A program made the translations under genes and the position numbers. A DNA stretch of 64,000 nt from Ardenticatenaceae bacterium (lineage in GTDB: Bacteria > Chloroflexota > Anaerolineae > Promineifilales > Promineifilaceae), in contig JASJCR010000018.1 of NCBI GenBank assembly GCA_030065875.1, forward strand, positions 84,803 through 148,802, given 5' to 3'. Below the pieces are notes generated by a model. That model was not told where the DNA came from, ran no database searches, and worked only from the letters and a program-made list of their open reading frames with translations. This document shows positions 1 through 7,592 of this stretch, piece after piece; position 1 is the first letter of the stretch; the number at the start of each line of letters is the position of its first letter.

Positions 1-734
1 ATGGTGCTTAAAATTCCGCGGGGAATGGCGATCAAATGGGGGGAGAAAATCAGATTTGGGGTTGAGCCATTTCCCCACAGCGTCAATTTCTCCTGCATTT
101 CGACCCAGTGGCGGTGGTTTTGCCCCAGACCGTAGGGGGTCATATTATCCGCCACTTCGACAAAATGATACATCAGTTTCGCTTTGCGGCCGCCGCCGGA
201 GACGCCGCTTTTGGCATCGGCAATCACCGTTGCTCCAGGAGCAACGGCCCCGGCCGCGACCAGTGGCTGCAGCGGCAGGAGAATGCTGGTCGGGTAACAG
301 CCGGGGCAGGCCACAATATCCGCCTCGCGCATGTCGGTGCGGGCGTGTTCACTTAACCCGTACACCGCATCGGCAAGCCACTCCGGTTTTGGATGATCTA
401 CTTTGTACCATTCTTCATATTTTTCGAGGTTATTGAGGCGAAAATCAGCGCTCAAATCGATGACTCGGCAGCCGTGTTCGCGGGCGCGCACGGCCGTTGC
501 CGCGCTGGCGGCATGCGGCAAACACAAAAAAACGATGTCTACCTCATCAAGCGGGGCGTCTTCGCTTTTGATCAGCGTCCAGGCCGGCCCCTGAGGATGA
601 ATGGCGTTGAGCGGCTGCCCGGCCGAGGATTCGGAGGTTACAAAAACAACGTCGACGTGCGGATGTTTTTGCAGCAGCTCAACCAGCTCGATCCCTGCAT
701 AGCCGGTTGCACCAAAAATTCCTGCCTTGATCAT
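1..734 (-). CDS. argC: N-acetyl-gamma-glutamyl-phosphate reductase, C-terminal part outside the window
   Basis: ArgC reduces N-acetylglutamyl phosphate to the semialdehyde with NADPH, the third step of arginine synthesis in the cytoplasm. Reading leftwards from the ATG at 734 there are 244 open codons running off the window edge, out of about 340 usual for the family. The N-terminus has the Rossmann nucleotide-binding motif GIFGATGYAG (residues 5-14), and the catalytic cysteine is C146 in ACPGCYPTS. The region around 190-200 (AKSGVSGGGRKA) is also typical. The rest of an arginine operon is expected to the left. The gene lies directly behind an arginine-rich leader peptide and an intrinsic terminator, so its expression is probably set by attenuation. 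I am sure of the family; only the 3' end is missing. Confidence 0.95.
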   Translation of the reverse strand, partial: MIKAGIFGATGYAGIELVELLQKHPHVDVVFVTSESSAGQPLNAIHPQGPAWTLIKSEDAPLDEVDIVFLCLPHAASAATAVRAREHGCRVIDLSADFRLNNLEKYEEWYKVDHPKPEWLADAVYGLSEHARTDMREADIVACPGCYPTSILLPLQPLVAAGAVAPGATVIADAKSGVSGGGRKAKLMYHFVEVADNMTPYGLGQNHRHWVEMQEKLTLWGNGSTPNLIFSPHLIAIPRGILST

Positions 735-760
735 TTCTCTTCTCCCGACCAGCCTGGGAA

Positions 761-796
761 ATAAAAAACGCCAGACCGGTCTGATAGTCTAGCGTT
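761..796 (-). terminator. Intrinsic terminator of the argC attenuator
   Basis: On the minus strand AACGCTAGAC (796-787) pairs with GTCTGGCGTT (776-767) in a ten-base-pair stem with one G-U pair and a ten-base loop. It ends in a run of six T (768-763) just before the argC ribosome-binding region. Its position between a leader ORF and the structural gene, not after an operon, marks it as a conditional terminator. Confidence 0.85.
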
Positions 797-865
797 TGGT
801 GACAGATTAAATAGAAAAAAGTTTCGTCGTTAGGTAGCACCAAGCACCAGACTGTGTGTCTGGCG
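787..865 (-). promoter_or_regulatory. Alternative hairpins of the arginine attenuator
   Basis: Three segments compete. Segment 1 (865-858, CGCCAGAC) pairs with segment 2 (852-845, GTCTGGTG) in eight pairs including one G-U. Segment 2 can instead pair with the terminator's 5' arm (794-787, CGCTAGAC) in eight pairs including two G-U, which would destroy the terminator. Segment 1 starts inside the run of Arg codons, so a ribosome stalled there would cover it and free segment 2. A ribosome that reads through to the stop at 830-832 would sit near segment 2 and let the terminator form. The pairings are read directly from the sequence; the mechanism is inferred by analogy with his, trp and leu attenuators. 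Confidence 0.8.
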
Positions 866-907
866 GCGACGTCGGATACGACGGGCAGCTGGTGCTGAAA
901 TAAGCAT
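830..907 (-). CDS. Arginine-rich leader peptide (25 aa)
   Basis: This short ORF begins with ATG at 907 and stops with TAA at 832-830, giving 25 residues. Its core is AARRIRRRRQ: six arginines in seven consecutive residues, encoded by CGT, CGT, CGA, CGT, CGC and CGC. It lies 96 bases upstream of argC on the same strand, behind a near-consensus promoter, and the Arg codons overlap the first arm of the attenuator hairpins. No clear Shine-Dalgarno precedes it, and the predicted transcription start is only about four bases before the ATG, so it may be translated as a leaderless message. The likely role is to sense charged tRNA-Arg by ribosome stalling; the peptide itself probably has no function. 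Confidence 0.82.
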   Translation of the reverse strand: MLISAPAARRIRRRRQTHSLVLGAT

Positions 908-917
908 AACGCTCAGA

Positions 918-945
918 ACTATAGCAGATGATCGAATATTGTCAA
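918..945 (-). promoter_or_regulatory. Promoter for the arginine leader and argC
   Basis: Minus-strand TTGACA (945-940) and TATAGT (923-918) are separated by 16 bases: a full -35 and a five-of-six -10. Transcription would start near 911, a few bases ahead of the leader ATG. Confidence 0.82.
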
Positions 946-1014
946 AATACTCCAAAAAAACGACCGCTGAAAAACAACAAATGCAGCAGATGCAGCACTA
1001 GATGTAACAAATAT

Positions 1015-1043
1015 TTGACATCATGTAATATATTTTGTACTAT
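1015..1043 (+). promoter_or_regulatory. Promoter for the membrane protein/XRE pair
   Basis: TTGACA at 1015-1020 and TACTAT at 1038-1043 are 17 bases apart. The motif is flanked by GACAT (1017-1021) and ATGTC (1044-1048 region), an interrupted inverted repeat around the -10 that could be an operator for the XRE regulator two genes down. It diverges from the argC leader promoter about 70 bp away. Confidence 0.7.
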
Positions 1044-1088
1044 ATGTCGTGTGAGTAAGACATTGCCTGGCAAGAGAGGACAGAATTG

Positions 1089-1541
1089 ATGACATTTCAG
1101 CAGAAGAACAATACCGTATCCTTAGCAAGTTTCTCGCTGCTATTGATTTTCTTTTTACTGCGGATTGCCCAGCTCGTTCGCAATCAAAACTTTAATGAAC
1201 CTACTGTGGTTCGTCTTTGGATTATCGTGGCTGTACTAGCGGTTGTCGTGACCGTGGTGGGGATCATGCTCACTCACGGCATCCCTGCTGCTGTCAAATT
1301 TGCGCGCACAGGCGATCCTGAACCCGAAATTGATGACCTTGTCGATGAACGGGATCAGCGCATAGACCTGGAAGGCTTCAAGCTCACCTACAGAATTACG
1401 TCGATCGGGACCTTTGTGGCGATGTTGACATTTGCGCTTGGTCAGCCGCCGCTCGTGATGTTTTCACTACTGATTTTCTTTGGCCTGGCGGGACAAATTG
1501 CCGGCGACGTGCTGCGCCTGAGACGCTATCAACAGGAATGA
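1089..1541 (+). CDS. Four-TM membrane protein of unknown function (DUF2178-like)
   Basis: A 150-residue membrane protein with four hydrophobic segments, roughly residues 12-28, 40-63, 101-118 and 120-135. Between the second and third is an acidic cytoplasmic-looking stretch (EPEIDDLVDERDQR). The ATG at 1089 is preferred over an in-frame TTG three bases earlier because AGAGAGGA (1073-1080) then sits at proper spacing. The gene ends four bases before the start of a small XRE regulator. Such membrane protein/small-regulator pairs are common in Firmicutes, Chloroflexi and archaea, often annotated as DUF2178 with a YozG-like regulator. The family call is tentative; no enzymatic motif is visible. 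Confidence 0.75.
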   Translation: MTFQQKNNTVSLASFSLLLIFFLLRIAQLVRNQNFNEPTVVRLWIIVAVLAVVVTVVGIMLTHGIPAAVKFARTGDPEPEIDDLVDERDQRIDLEGFKLTYRITSIGTFVAMLTFALGQPPLVMFSLLIFFGLAGQIAGDVLRLRRYQQE

Positions 1542-1545
1542 GATC

Positions 1546-1773
1546 GTGAGTAAGTTCAAAATCAACAACAACATCCGCAAACTGCGATTTCTCAATAACG
1601 AAATGACGCAGCAGGCGCTGGCCAAACAGGTTGGCGTCACCCGCCAAACGATTATCTCGCTCGAGAAAAACAAATACTCACCCTCTCTGGAATTAGCCTT
1701 TCGGATTGCGCTGGTATTTGATGAGCCGCTGACCGCCGTTTTCTCTTACGACCAGTCAGAAGATACCGAGTAA
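1546..1773 (+). CDS. Small XRE-family transcriptional regulator
   Basis: A 75-residue DNA-binding protein that is almost entirely one helix-turn-helix domain. The HTH core is MTQQALAKQVGVTRQTIISLEK (about residues 24-45), followed by the family-typical ending KNKYSPSLELAFRIALVF and a short acidic tail. It starts with GTG at 1546, four bases after the membrane protein's stop, so the two are surely co-transcribed. Regulators of this compact type usually autoregulate and act with the membrane partner. The inverted repeat around the promoter at 1015-1048 is a plausible target. It is unlikely to be an antitoxin, because its partner is an integral membrane protein of 150 residues with no toxin fold. 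Confidence 0.9.
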   Translation: MSKFKINNNIRKLRFLNNEMTQQALAKQVGVTRQTIISLEKNKYSPSLELAFRIALVFDEPLTAVFSYDQSEDTE

Positions 1774-1866
1774 CACATCAATTTTATAGACAACCGATAG
1801 CGTATCGCATGTCAGGTAGCAGCCCGGCTGTGATTCACGCTGTCTCCAACACAGTGAGGAAATAGT

Positions 1867-2604
1867 ATGAACACCAATTTACACCACCAACTAAACCGAT
1901 TTGCCGATCGAAAACCGATAGGAAAGGGGTGGGTTTCGGCCGAAATCCTTATCCCCACCGGCTTGATCCTGCTCAGTCTTGTCCCGTCTGTCGGCGGCAC
2001 TTTCCGCCTGTTCCAACTGGCGACGGGTACAGGAATTACACCAGAAACCGCTCGGTTTTTTGCCCAACCGTTTCCGGTCGTCGCCCATATTATCAGCGTG
2101 ATTTTGTATTCGCTGCTGGGCGCGCTGCAGTTTGCCCCTCGCTTTCGGCGGCGGCATTTGAAGCTGCATCGGAGAATCGGCCGAATCCTGATTCCCGCCG
2201 GGTTTGTAACCGCCATTTCCGGCCTGTGGATGTCACATTTTTACCCGTGGCCCGCCTACGATGGGATTGCGCTCTACATCATGCGGCTGCTTGTCGGTGG
2301 CGGCATGATTATCGCCCTGGTATTGGCGACGGACACGATTCGCCGGCGTAAATTTCGGCAGCACGGCGCGTGGATGATTCGGGCATACGCCCTGGCGATG
2401 GGTGCCGGAACGCAGGTGTTCAGTCATATCCCCATCTTTGTATTACAGCAGGAGTTCACCCTAACCAATCGGGCCCTGGCGATGGGTGCAGGCTGGCTGA
2501 TCAACATCCTCGTTGCTGAATGGGTCATCGCCACTCGACTGCGCCCGACTCGACGGAACCAGCGTGGACGCAAGGCAACCAAACCCATCTTGGATCGCAA
2601 TTAG
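1867..2604 (+). CDS. DUF2306-like multi-spanning membrane protein
   Basis: A 245-residue integral membrane protein with about six or seven hydrophobic segments. It has the DUF2306-type signature in the middle: a helix ending LLGALQFAPRFRRRH, then LHRRIGR (residues 84-107). Later come a histidine-containing segment HGAWMIRAYALAMGAGTQ and ALAMGAGW. Conserved histidines between helices in this family suggest a metal- or haem-related role, but no function is established. The start at 1867 follows GTGAGGAAATAGT, an acceptable ribosome-binding site. It stands alone after the XRE gene; a 400-bp spacer follows. Confidence 0.8.
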   Translation: MNTNLHHQLNRFADRKPIGKGWVSAEILIPTGLILLSLVPSVGGTFRLFQLATGTGITPETARFFAQPFPVVAHIISVILYSLLGALQFAPRFRRRHLKLHRRIGRILIPAGFVTAISGLWMSHFYPWPAYDGIALYIMRLLVGGGMIIALVLATDTIRRRKFRQHGAWMIRAYALAMGAGTQVFSHIPIFVLQQEFTLTNRALAMGAGWLINILVAEWVIATRLRPTRRNQRGRKATKPILDRN

Positions 2605-3013
2605 GGAAAAAAACGAGTTTATTTGGGGTAAGCGTGACCCTAGAACCACGAGAAATGGTTCTTTAGGACGATGTGAAGAAGGAGTGTGGGGAATAGACTA
2701 GAGACCAGAGACTTGTGGCTGGGTGAAGGGCTTAATCATCGTTATCGAAGCTGCAAGCCGTCTGAATGATTACAAATAGGCAGGTTAAGCATACTGCTCT
2801 GAAAATCAATGATTTTGAGCGTTTATTATTAAGTAAATTGCAAGAATTTTTCAATATTTAATTGTTCGCAGAGCGCGCAGCGCAGAACCGTAGGTTCGCA
2901 GATTAGAAAGAGAAATCTGTGAAAATCCGTGTTAATCCGTGGCTTCTTTTAACAATTCTTTTTGCTAACTACTTAAAGAATTTTCAACTGCAGGGACAGG
3001 AGGTTTGATTCAA
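2605..3013. other. Spacer without a gene; contains a dispersed AATCCGTG-type repeat
   Basis: No convincing ORF. Around 2690-2712 is a short run of AGAC/AGAG heptads. At 2919-2945 is a repeat of the form AATCTGTGAAAATCCGTG followed by TTAATCCGTGGC, related to a unit seen again at 12660-12735. The spacer ends with AGGAGG (2998-3003), the ribosome-binding site of the next gene. Confidence 0.6.
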
Positions 3014-3370
3014 GTGAAAAATAGAGTGATATTATCGTTTACATTGTTCTGGCTGGGGATTTTACAGGTGTTAAGCCAGGTAAATCGCGGTGCTGAGTAT
3101 GATCTAGGCACTCTTTTGTTAGGGGTTTTGGGGGTTGTCGCGGCCGGATCTCTGTTGGAGCACGGCCGTCGTTTTCACTGGCTGGCGATAGTAACCGCTG
3201 CGGCAGGCATTAGCCGGCTGGCTTTTTTGCAGCTGCAGTATGGGGTACATTTGTTCGCCGGGCTGCAGCTGTTGGCTTATATTTTGCTGCTGTGGAAGGC
3301 CCTGCCGGCAATTGGACGTGGGAAAGCGATCAAGGTCAATCGATCGCGAAGCACAATGTCGGGTGATTGA
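3014..3370 (+). CDS. Small membrane protein of unknown function
   Basis: A 118-residue hydrophobic protein with four predicted membrane segments (about residues 5-20, 31-49, 57-73 and 80-96) and a short basic tail. I do not recognise the family. The GTG at 3014 is chosen because AGGAGG at 2998-3003 then lies ten bases upstream; an in-frame TTG at 3005 would overlap that site. It sits 48 bp ahead of a sensor kinase but is probably not in the same transcript, since the kinase has its own TATAAT six bases before its ATG. It may be an accessory of that two-component system; nothing in the sequence proves it. Confidence 0.7.
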   Translation: MKNRVILSFTLFWLGILQVLSQVNRGAEYDLGTLLLGVLGVVAAGSLLEHGRRFHWLAIVTAAAGISRLAFLQLQYGVHLFAGLQLLAYILLLWKALPAIGRGKAIKVNRSRSTMSGD

Positions 3371-3406
3371 GGCCGGTTTATAAATACTTTCTTCAACGCA
3401 GACAAG

Positions 3407-3412
3407 TATAAT
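3407..3412 (+). promoter_or_regulatory. -10 box for a leaderless kinase transcript
   Basis: A perfect TATAAT ends six bases before the ATG at 3419, and there is no Shine-Dalgarno. Transcription would start at or next to the A of the start codon. No good -35 is visible. Confidence 0.6.
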
Positions 3413-3418
3413 AGAACC

Positions 3419-4882
3419 ATGTTTTCTTTTCCCCGGTGGGTTGGTCGCCTGCGCTGGCAGCTCGCTTTGTCTTATGCGGTTGTGACAATTGTTGTTATTT
3501 TCACCCTGCTCTTAATTGAGCAGGTTTTGTTTTTGGCGGACCAGGCTCGTGAAATTAATATCGAAGGGTTACCGCAAACAACGGTTGATCAACTCCATCA
3601 TATCACGCCACAGGTTGCTTCTTATTTGGCTGCCGAGCTTCCCGATCAAAAGGCGATTGAAGCGTGGTTAATGACCATTACCCGCAGCAGCGATGAAATG
3701 ACAAATTTGACGCTGGCAATTGAACAACCGCAGCCGGAGGGAGAATCTCTCACCTTTTATAATAAAACATTTGGGGTTGCGGTATTTGACGCCAGCGGAG
3801 CGGTGATTTCTCAGCTGCCACCCGACTACTCATTTTCTGATCCGGCCGAACGGGTTTGGCGAGCCGCCATGACTGAGCCCCAGGCTGCAGATCAATTTTT
3901 AGGGGAGAGTATTTTTGCCGCCGTGCCGATCTTTTCTCCCCAGGGAGAACGATTAGGGGTCCTTTTTGTAGATGTAAGCTCGCCAAACCCGTGTTTCTGG
4001 TGTGAATTAGGGGATCGGATGCTGGGAACCCTGATGTCAACCGGCCGCTCGGCCGTGTGGATCATTTTGATCGGCATCGTTTTTGGGATCATCAGCACCC
4101 GGGGGTTGACCCGGCGCATCCAGCATCTGGTTAATACGGCCGAACGCTGGGGGGAGGGTGAATTGACCACCATGATCTCCGAACAGGGAGCAGATGAATT
4201 GGGGGATTTGTCACGTCAGCTCAACCGCATGGCGCGCGATTTGGATGCGCTGCTGCAAACGCGACAGCAGCTGGCTCATCTTGAAGAGCGCAATCGGCTG
4301 GCTCGTGAGCTACATGATGCGGTCAAACAGCAGGTGTTTGCCACCAGCATGCAGCTGGCTTCCGCTCAGCTGGCCCTGGAGCAGGGAGATGAGGAACTGA
4401 TTGCCCGTCATTTACAAGAGGCCAAAATGCTGATCGCCGATATGAAGCAGGAGTTGACCGGTTTGATTCAGGAGCTGCGGCCGGCCGCGCTAGAAGATAA
4501 GGGGTTAGTGGAGGCCGTGCGCGATTACGCGGAGAAGTGGTCGAGACAGCACGATCTTCCGGTTGAAGTCGCCGTGCAGGGAGAACGGCCGACCCCGCTG
4601 CAGCTCGAGCAAACGCTGTTTCGCATTGCCCAGGAGGGGTTGTCAAATATCGGCCGGCACAGCCAGGCTTCGCGGGCCACCGTTTATTTAAAATGGGCAG
4701 ATGGGCAAATCAAGATGCGCCTGCAGGATGATGGGGTTGGTTTTGTGGTGGATGAAGGAACCGCTTCCGGTATTGGACTGGCCAGCATGCAGGAACGGGT
4801 GGCGCATATTGGCGGGGAGGTTGAGATTTTCAGCGCGCCCGGCCGCGGGACTTCGATTGAGGTCAGCGTGCCGCTAAAGTAG
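3419..4882 (+). CDS. Sensor histidine kinase, NarL/LiaS type
   Basis: A 487-residue membrane-bound sensor kinase. A first membrane helix is at residues 19-40, then an extracytoplasmic sensor domain to about 210. A second helix follows at 211-226, a HAMP linker at 227-280, a HisKA_3 dimerisation domain with LEERNRLARELHDAVKQQ carrying the phospho-acceptor H299, and a C-terminal ATPase. The ATPase shows the N-box (FRIAQEGLSNIGRHSQAS), DDGVGF and GIGLASMQERV. It would autophosphorylate and pass phosphate to the response regulator 23 bp downstream. The input signal is unknown; the sensor domain has an unusual C-x-x-C pair (NPCFWCELGD, 190-199) close to the second helix, a possible metal or redox site. 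Confidence 0.93.
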   Translation: MFSFPRWVGRLRWQLALSYAVVTIVVIFTLLLIEQVLFLADQAREINIEGLPQTTVDQLHHITPQVASYLAAELPDQKAIEAWLMTITRSSDEMTNLTLAIEQPQPEGESLTFYNKTFGVAVFDASGAVISQLPPDYSFSDPAERVWRAAMTEPQAADQFLGESIFAAVPIFSPQGERLGVLFVDVSSPNPCFWCELGDRMLGTLMSTGRSAVWIILIGIVFGIISTRGLTRRIQHLVNTAERWGEGELTTMISEQGADELGDLSRQLNRMARDLDALLQTRQQLAHLEERNRLARELHDAVKQQVFATSMQLASAQLALEQGDEELIARHLQEAKMLIADMKQELTGLIQELRPAALEDKGLVEAVRDYAEKWSRQHDLPVEVAVQGERPTPLQLEQTLFRIAQEGLSNIGRHSQASRATVYLKWADGQIKMRLQDDGVGFVVDEGTASGIGLASMQERVAHIGGEVEIFSAPGRGTSIEVSVPLK

Positions 4883-4905
4883 GACAAAGAAGGATATTTA
4901 GTAAC

Positions 4906-5574
4906 ATGAACGATCCAACTGCGGAGGCAACCACCGTTGTCCTGGTGGACGATCACAAAATTGTGCGTCAGGGGGTAAAGGGGTATCTCGACATGCTGCC
5001 CGATATTGACGTTGTGGGAGAGGCGGAATCCGGGCGAGAGGCGGTTGACCTGGCTTCATCTTTGGCCCCGGACGTGATGTTAATGGACCTCGTTATGCCC
5101 GGCATGGACGGCGTGGAAAGTACCCGAGCGGTCAAGCAGGTCAGCCCGCGCACCCAAATTATCGTCTTAACTTCGTATCATCAGGACGAGCATATTTTCC
5201 CGGCGATTCGGGCCGGTGCCCTATCGTACATTTTAAAAGACGTCGATCCGGCTGATTTAGCGGACGCCGTTCGTTTGGCGGCGCATGGAGAGGCGGTATT
5301 ACATCCGAGGGTTGCAGCCCGACTGGTTGAAGAAGTGCACGGCGCCCGCCATGCGACCATCAATCCGTTTACCGAACTCAGCGATCGGGAGCTTGAGGTT
5401 TTAAAATGGATTGCGGACGGGTTGTCGAACGGTCAGATTGCCGAAAAATTGGTGATTAGCGAACGTACGGTCAAAAATCACGTCAGCAATATCTTAGGCA
5501 AGCTGCACGTGGGGGATCGGACCCAGGCGGCCGTGTTGGCCTGGAAAGAAGGCGTTGTGAGAAGAAAGAAATGA
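4906..5574 (+). CDS. NarL/LuxR-family response regulator
   Basis: A 222-residue regulator, the partner of the kinase ending 23 bp upstream. The receiver domain (about 10-125) has the acidic pair D15/D16, phospho-acceptor D61 in MLMDLVMPGMDG, a threonine in VLTSYHQ and lysine K111 in YILKDVDP. After a short linker the LuxR-type helix-turn-helix occupies about 152-215 (LSDRELEVLKWIADGLSNGQIAEKL, cited in two parts, then SERTVKNHVSNILGKL). It would bind DNA as a dimer when phosphorylated. Target genes cannot be read from this window; the gene ends at a convergent boundary with a glycosyltransferase. Confidence 0.95.
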   Translation: MNDPTAEATTVVLVDDHKIVRQGVKGYLDMLPDIDVVGEAESGREAVDLASSLAPDVMLMDLVMPGMDGVESTRAVKQVSPRTQIIVLTSYHQDEHIFPAIRAGALSYILKDVDPADLADAVRLAAHGEAVLHPRVAARLVEEVHGARHATINPFTELSDRELEVLKWIADGLSNGQIAEKLVISERTVKNHVSNILGKLHVGDRTQAAVLAWKEGVVRRKK

Positions 5575-5610
5575 TCAATTGTCATTAATCAATGGTCAAT
5601 AGTTAATTGG
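5573..5610. repeat. AT-rich heptad repeat
   Basis: After the response-regulator stop the DNA reads as seven-base units of the form TGTCATT, AATCAAT, GGTCAAT, AGTTAAT. A second short piece of the same family is at 5805-5828, where it forms the last codons of the convergent glycosyltransferase. Confidence 0.65.
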
Positions 5611-5655
5611 GGTGTCTGCAGGTGGCAACTTGGATTAAATTGTTGAGCAAACCAC

Positions 5656-5702
5656 TTGTCATTCCGAGCGTCAGCGAGGAATCTCGTTGAGCTGCGCTTA
5701 AG
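5656..5702. repeat. Dispersed repeat, CATTCCGAGCGTCAGCGAGG type, copy A
   Basis: The unit TGTCATTCCGAGCGTCAGCG continues into AGGAATCTCGT and a Cys-like GTTGAGCTGCGCTTA tail. Copy B (15501-15545) and diverged copy C (38157-38203) share the core. It is an intergenic repeat, not a gene. Confidence 0.75.
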
Positions 5703-5808
5703 CTCAGATTGCGAAAAATTATTCCGTTCGACAACGCCGCGATTGTGACCCGTCACACACCACGAGTGAGTGAATGATTATTCATCCATTCATGGGGTTG
5801 CCTGGTGG

Positions 5809-6603
5809 TCAATTGTTAATGGTTATGATGTCGATTTGTTCGGCCGGTTGGCGATTGTAGACGCCGGTCATGAGATTCCAGCGGATGCGGATGGCTTCCC
5901 AAATATTGCGCAGATAGTCGAGGCGAGTGACGTGGGTGCCCTCGGCATCGGTCCAGTTAGCCCCAATGGCGTGGATTTTGTAACCAAAGCGTCGGGCCAG
6001 GGCCAGGGCTTCATCATCAAAACTCCACCCATCCATACGGGCGGTTGTAAATATTTTTTGGGCGGCATCTGCGGAAAAGGCCTTGAAACCGCAGCGGGTA
6101 TCCCAGATGCCGGGCACGACCATCATCTGGATAAAAAGATTGCCGGCGTTGCCTAAAAACCGCTTCAAAAAAGGTTGGGGGATCGACTGTTGGGCGGTCG
6201 GGGCGTCTTTGTGATCGCGGGAGGCGATAACGACCTGCGCTCCACTAGCAAAAAGCGGCTGCATCTGTTCAAAGTGAGAGAGGTCGGTTGAGTTGTCGGC
6301 ATCGGTGAAGAGACGGATTTGCCCACTGGCAGCGAGCATCCCCTGGCGCACGGTAAATCCCTTGCCGCGATTTTGCGGCCGATTGATCCAGCGAACCTGT
6401 TTCTTGTCGGCCGCAAACCGCTTCACGATGTCCGGAGTCCCGTCGTCCGGGCCGTCAAGAACGATAACAATTTCCCACGTATAGGGCTGGCTGCTCAAAT
6501 AGGCATAGGTGATGTTGAGGGTATCCCCGATCCGATTTTCTTCCGTATAAGCTGGGATGATGACAGATAAATACGGATGTGACGCTTTTTCTTGGTGTTC
6601 CAT
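5809..6603 (-). CDS. Family 2 glycosyltransferase, dolichyl-phosphate-glucose synthase type
   Basis: A 264-residue GT-A enzyme likely to move a sugar from a nucleotide donor to a polyprenyl phosphate or glycan. The domain begins SVIIPAYTEENRI, with EIVIVLDGPDDGT and the metal-binding LFTDADNSTD. The downstream RCGFKAFSADAAQKIF and WSFDDEALALARRFGYKI are typical of the ALG5/DPM1-like branch. No membrane segment is visible. The ATG at 6603 is chosen; a TTG two codons upstream is possible. It is the last gene of a minus-strand run with another glycosyltransferase and rmlD. Its final residues (IDIITINN) are encoded by an AT-rich intergenic repeat, so the C-terminus may be recent. Confidence 0.9.
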   Translation of the reverse strand: MEHQEKASHPYLSVIIPAYTEENRIGDTLNITYAYLSSQPYTWEIVIVLDGPDDGTPDIVKRFAADKKQVRWINRPQNRGKGFTVRQGMLAASGQIRLFTDADNSTDLSHFEQMQPLFASGAQVVIASRDHKDAPTAQQSIPQPFLKRFLGNAGNLFIQMMVVPGIWDTRCGFKAFSADAAQKIFTTARMDGWSFDDEALALARRFGYKIHAIGANWTDAEGTHVTRLDYLRNIWEAIRIRWNLMTGVYNRQPAEQIDIITINN

Positions 6604-6641
6604 AAGCAAATTGATCCAACCGATTAATGTTACCCGTCACC

Positions 6642-7592
6642 CTATGGCTCGTCAACCGCGGATAACCGTTCCGTTAGGTCTGCGTCGGAGAGGCGTCGGG
6701 TGGCCTGGATACGCCGCCGTTTGGGCCACATTTTGAACAATCCCAGCATGCCGGCCAGCTGGCCACGCAAGCGGGCCCGAGCCGCTTCTCCACGCCAGTG
6801 GCTGAGTGCTTCACGGGTGATTTGCCACTGTGCGCGGGCGATAGGCAGCCAGTTGCGGCGCAGCAGCGTGGTTGGATAATTTTTCCAGATGATCCACAGG
6901 AAATTTCGCCCGTCGTGATAGCTGGCGATGGCGCCGCTCCCCCCGGAGGCCTTGACCTTGTGATAGACGATGGCGGACGGGTTATAAATCGTTTGCCATC
7001 CGGCCAGGTTGAGCCGCCAGCCCAGGTCGACATCTTCACAGGAGAAGTAGAGATCGCGGTCGAGGAAACCAACCTCATCGAGAGCGGTGCGGCGATAGGC
7101 TACGGCCGCACCACAGCCGCTAAAAACCACCTCTTCTTTATCGTACTGTCCAGTATCTTTTTGCCAGACGCCGCGGTTCCCGGGCAAACCGTTGAGGCGA
7201 TAAAAATCTCCGGCCGTGTGCAGGGTATCGCGCTGATCAAACAGCAGGATTTTGCCGACAACCGCCCCGGCCAGCGGCTGACGAGCGAAGCTTTCCATGG
7301 TTTTCTCCAGCCAATGGGAATCTGCTTCGGTATCATTATTGAGCAGCACGATAAAATCACCCTGTGCCACTTCATAACCGGCGATACATGCTCCGGTAAA
7401 TCCCTGATTTTGGCCCAGTTCGATGAGGCGCACTTCGGGGAAGTTTTGCTTGACATAATCTTGGGAGCCGTCGTTCGACCCGTTGTCAACCAGAATAATC
7501 TCGAATGATTTGAGCGTTTGCCGCCGCAGGCTATGTAGACACACATCGAGATGATGTTTGCCGTTCCAGTGGGGGATGATGATGGAGATCAA
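6642..7592 (-). CDS. Family 2 glycosyltransferase, rhamnosyltransferase-like
   Basis: A 316-residue GT-A enzyme opening with ISIIIPHWNGKHHLDVCL. Acceptor and donor motifs follow: ILVDNGSNDGS, the metal-binding LLNNDTEAD, then FLDRDLYFSCEDVDLGWR with the ED catalytic pair and a C-terminal basic region. This arrangement is that of WbbL/RfbF-type enzymes that add rhamnose. The adjacent rmlD makes dTDP-rhamnose, which supports the guess. The start is TTG at 7592, because the only in-frame codons upstream before a stop are not initiators, and no strong Shine-Dalgarno is seen. The upstream spacer is a heptad array. Confidence 0.9.
   Translation of the reverse strand: MISIIIPHWNGKHHLDVCLHSLRRQTLKSFEIILVDNGSNDGSQDYVKQNFPEVRLIELGQNQGFTGACIAGYEVAQGDFIVLLNNDTEADSHWLEKTMESFARQPLAGAVVGKILLFDQRDTLHTAGDFYRLNGLPGNRGVWQKDTGQYDKEEVVFSGCGAAVAYRRTALDEVGFLDRDLYFSCEDVDLGWRLNLAGWQTIYNPSAIVYHKVKASGGSGAIASYHDGRNFLWIIWKNYPTTLLRRNWLPIARAQWQITREALSHWRGEAARARLRGQLAGMLGLFKMWPKRRRIQATRRLSDADLTERLSAVDEP

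Noticed and set aside
108..764. Plus-strand genes at the left edge
   Set aside because: They are shadows of argC, whose minus-strand frame carries all family motifs.
761..907. T-box or ArgR-controlled leader for argC
   Set aside because: There is no T-box consensus (AGGGTGGNACCGCG-type) or specifier loop, and no clear paired ARG-box; the Arg-codon ORF explains the region better.
1089..1773. Toxin-antitoxin pair
   Set aside because: The upstream partner is a 150-residue four-helix membrane protein unlike known toxins, and the pair matches a common membrane protein/XRE regulator layout.
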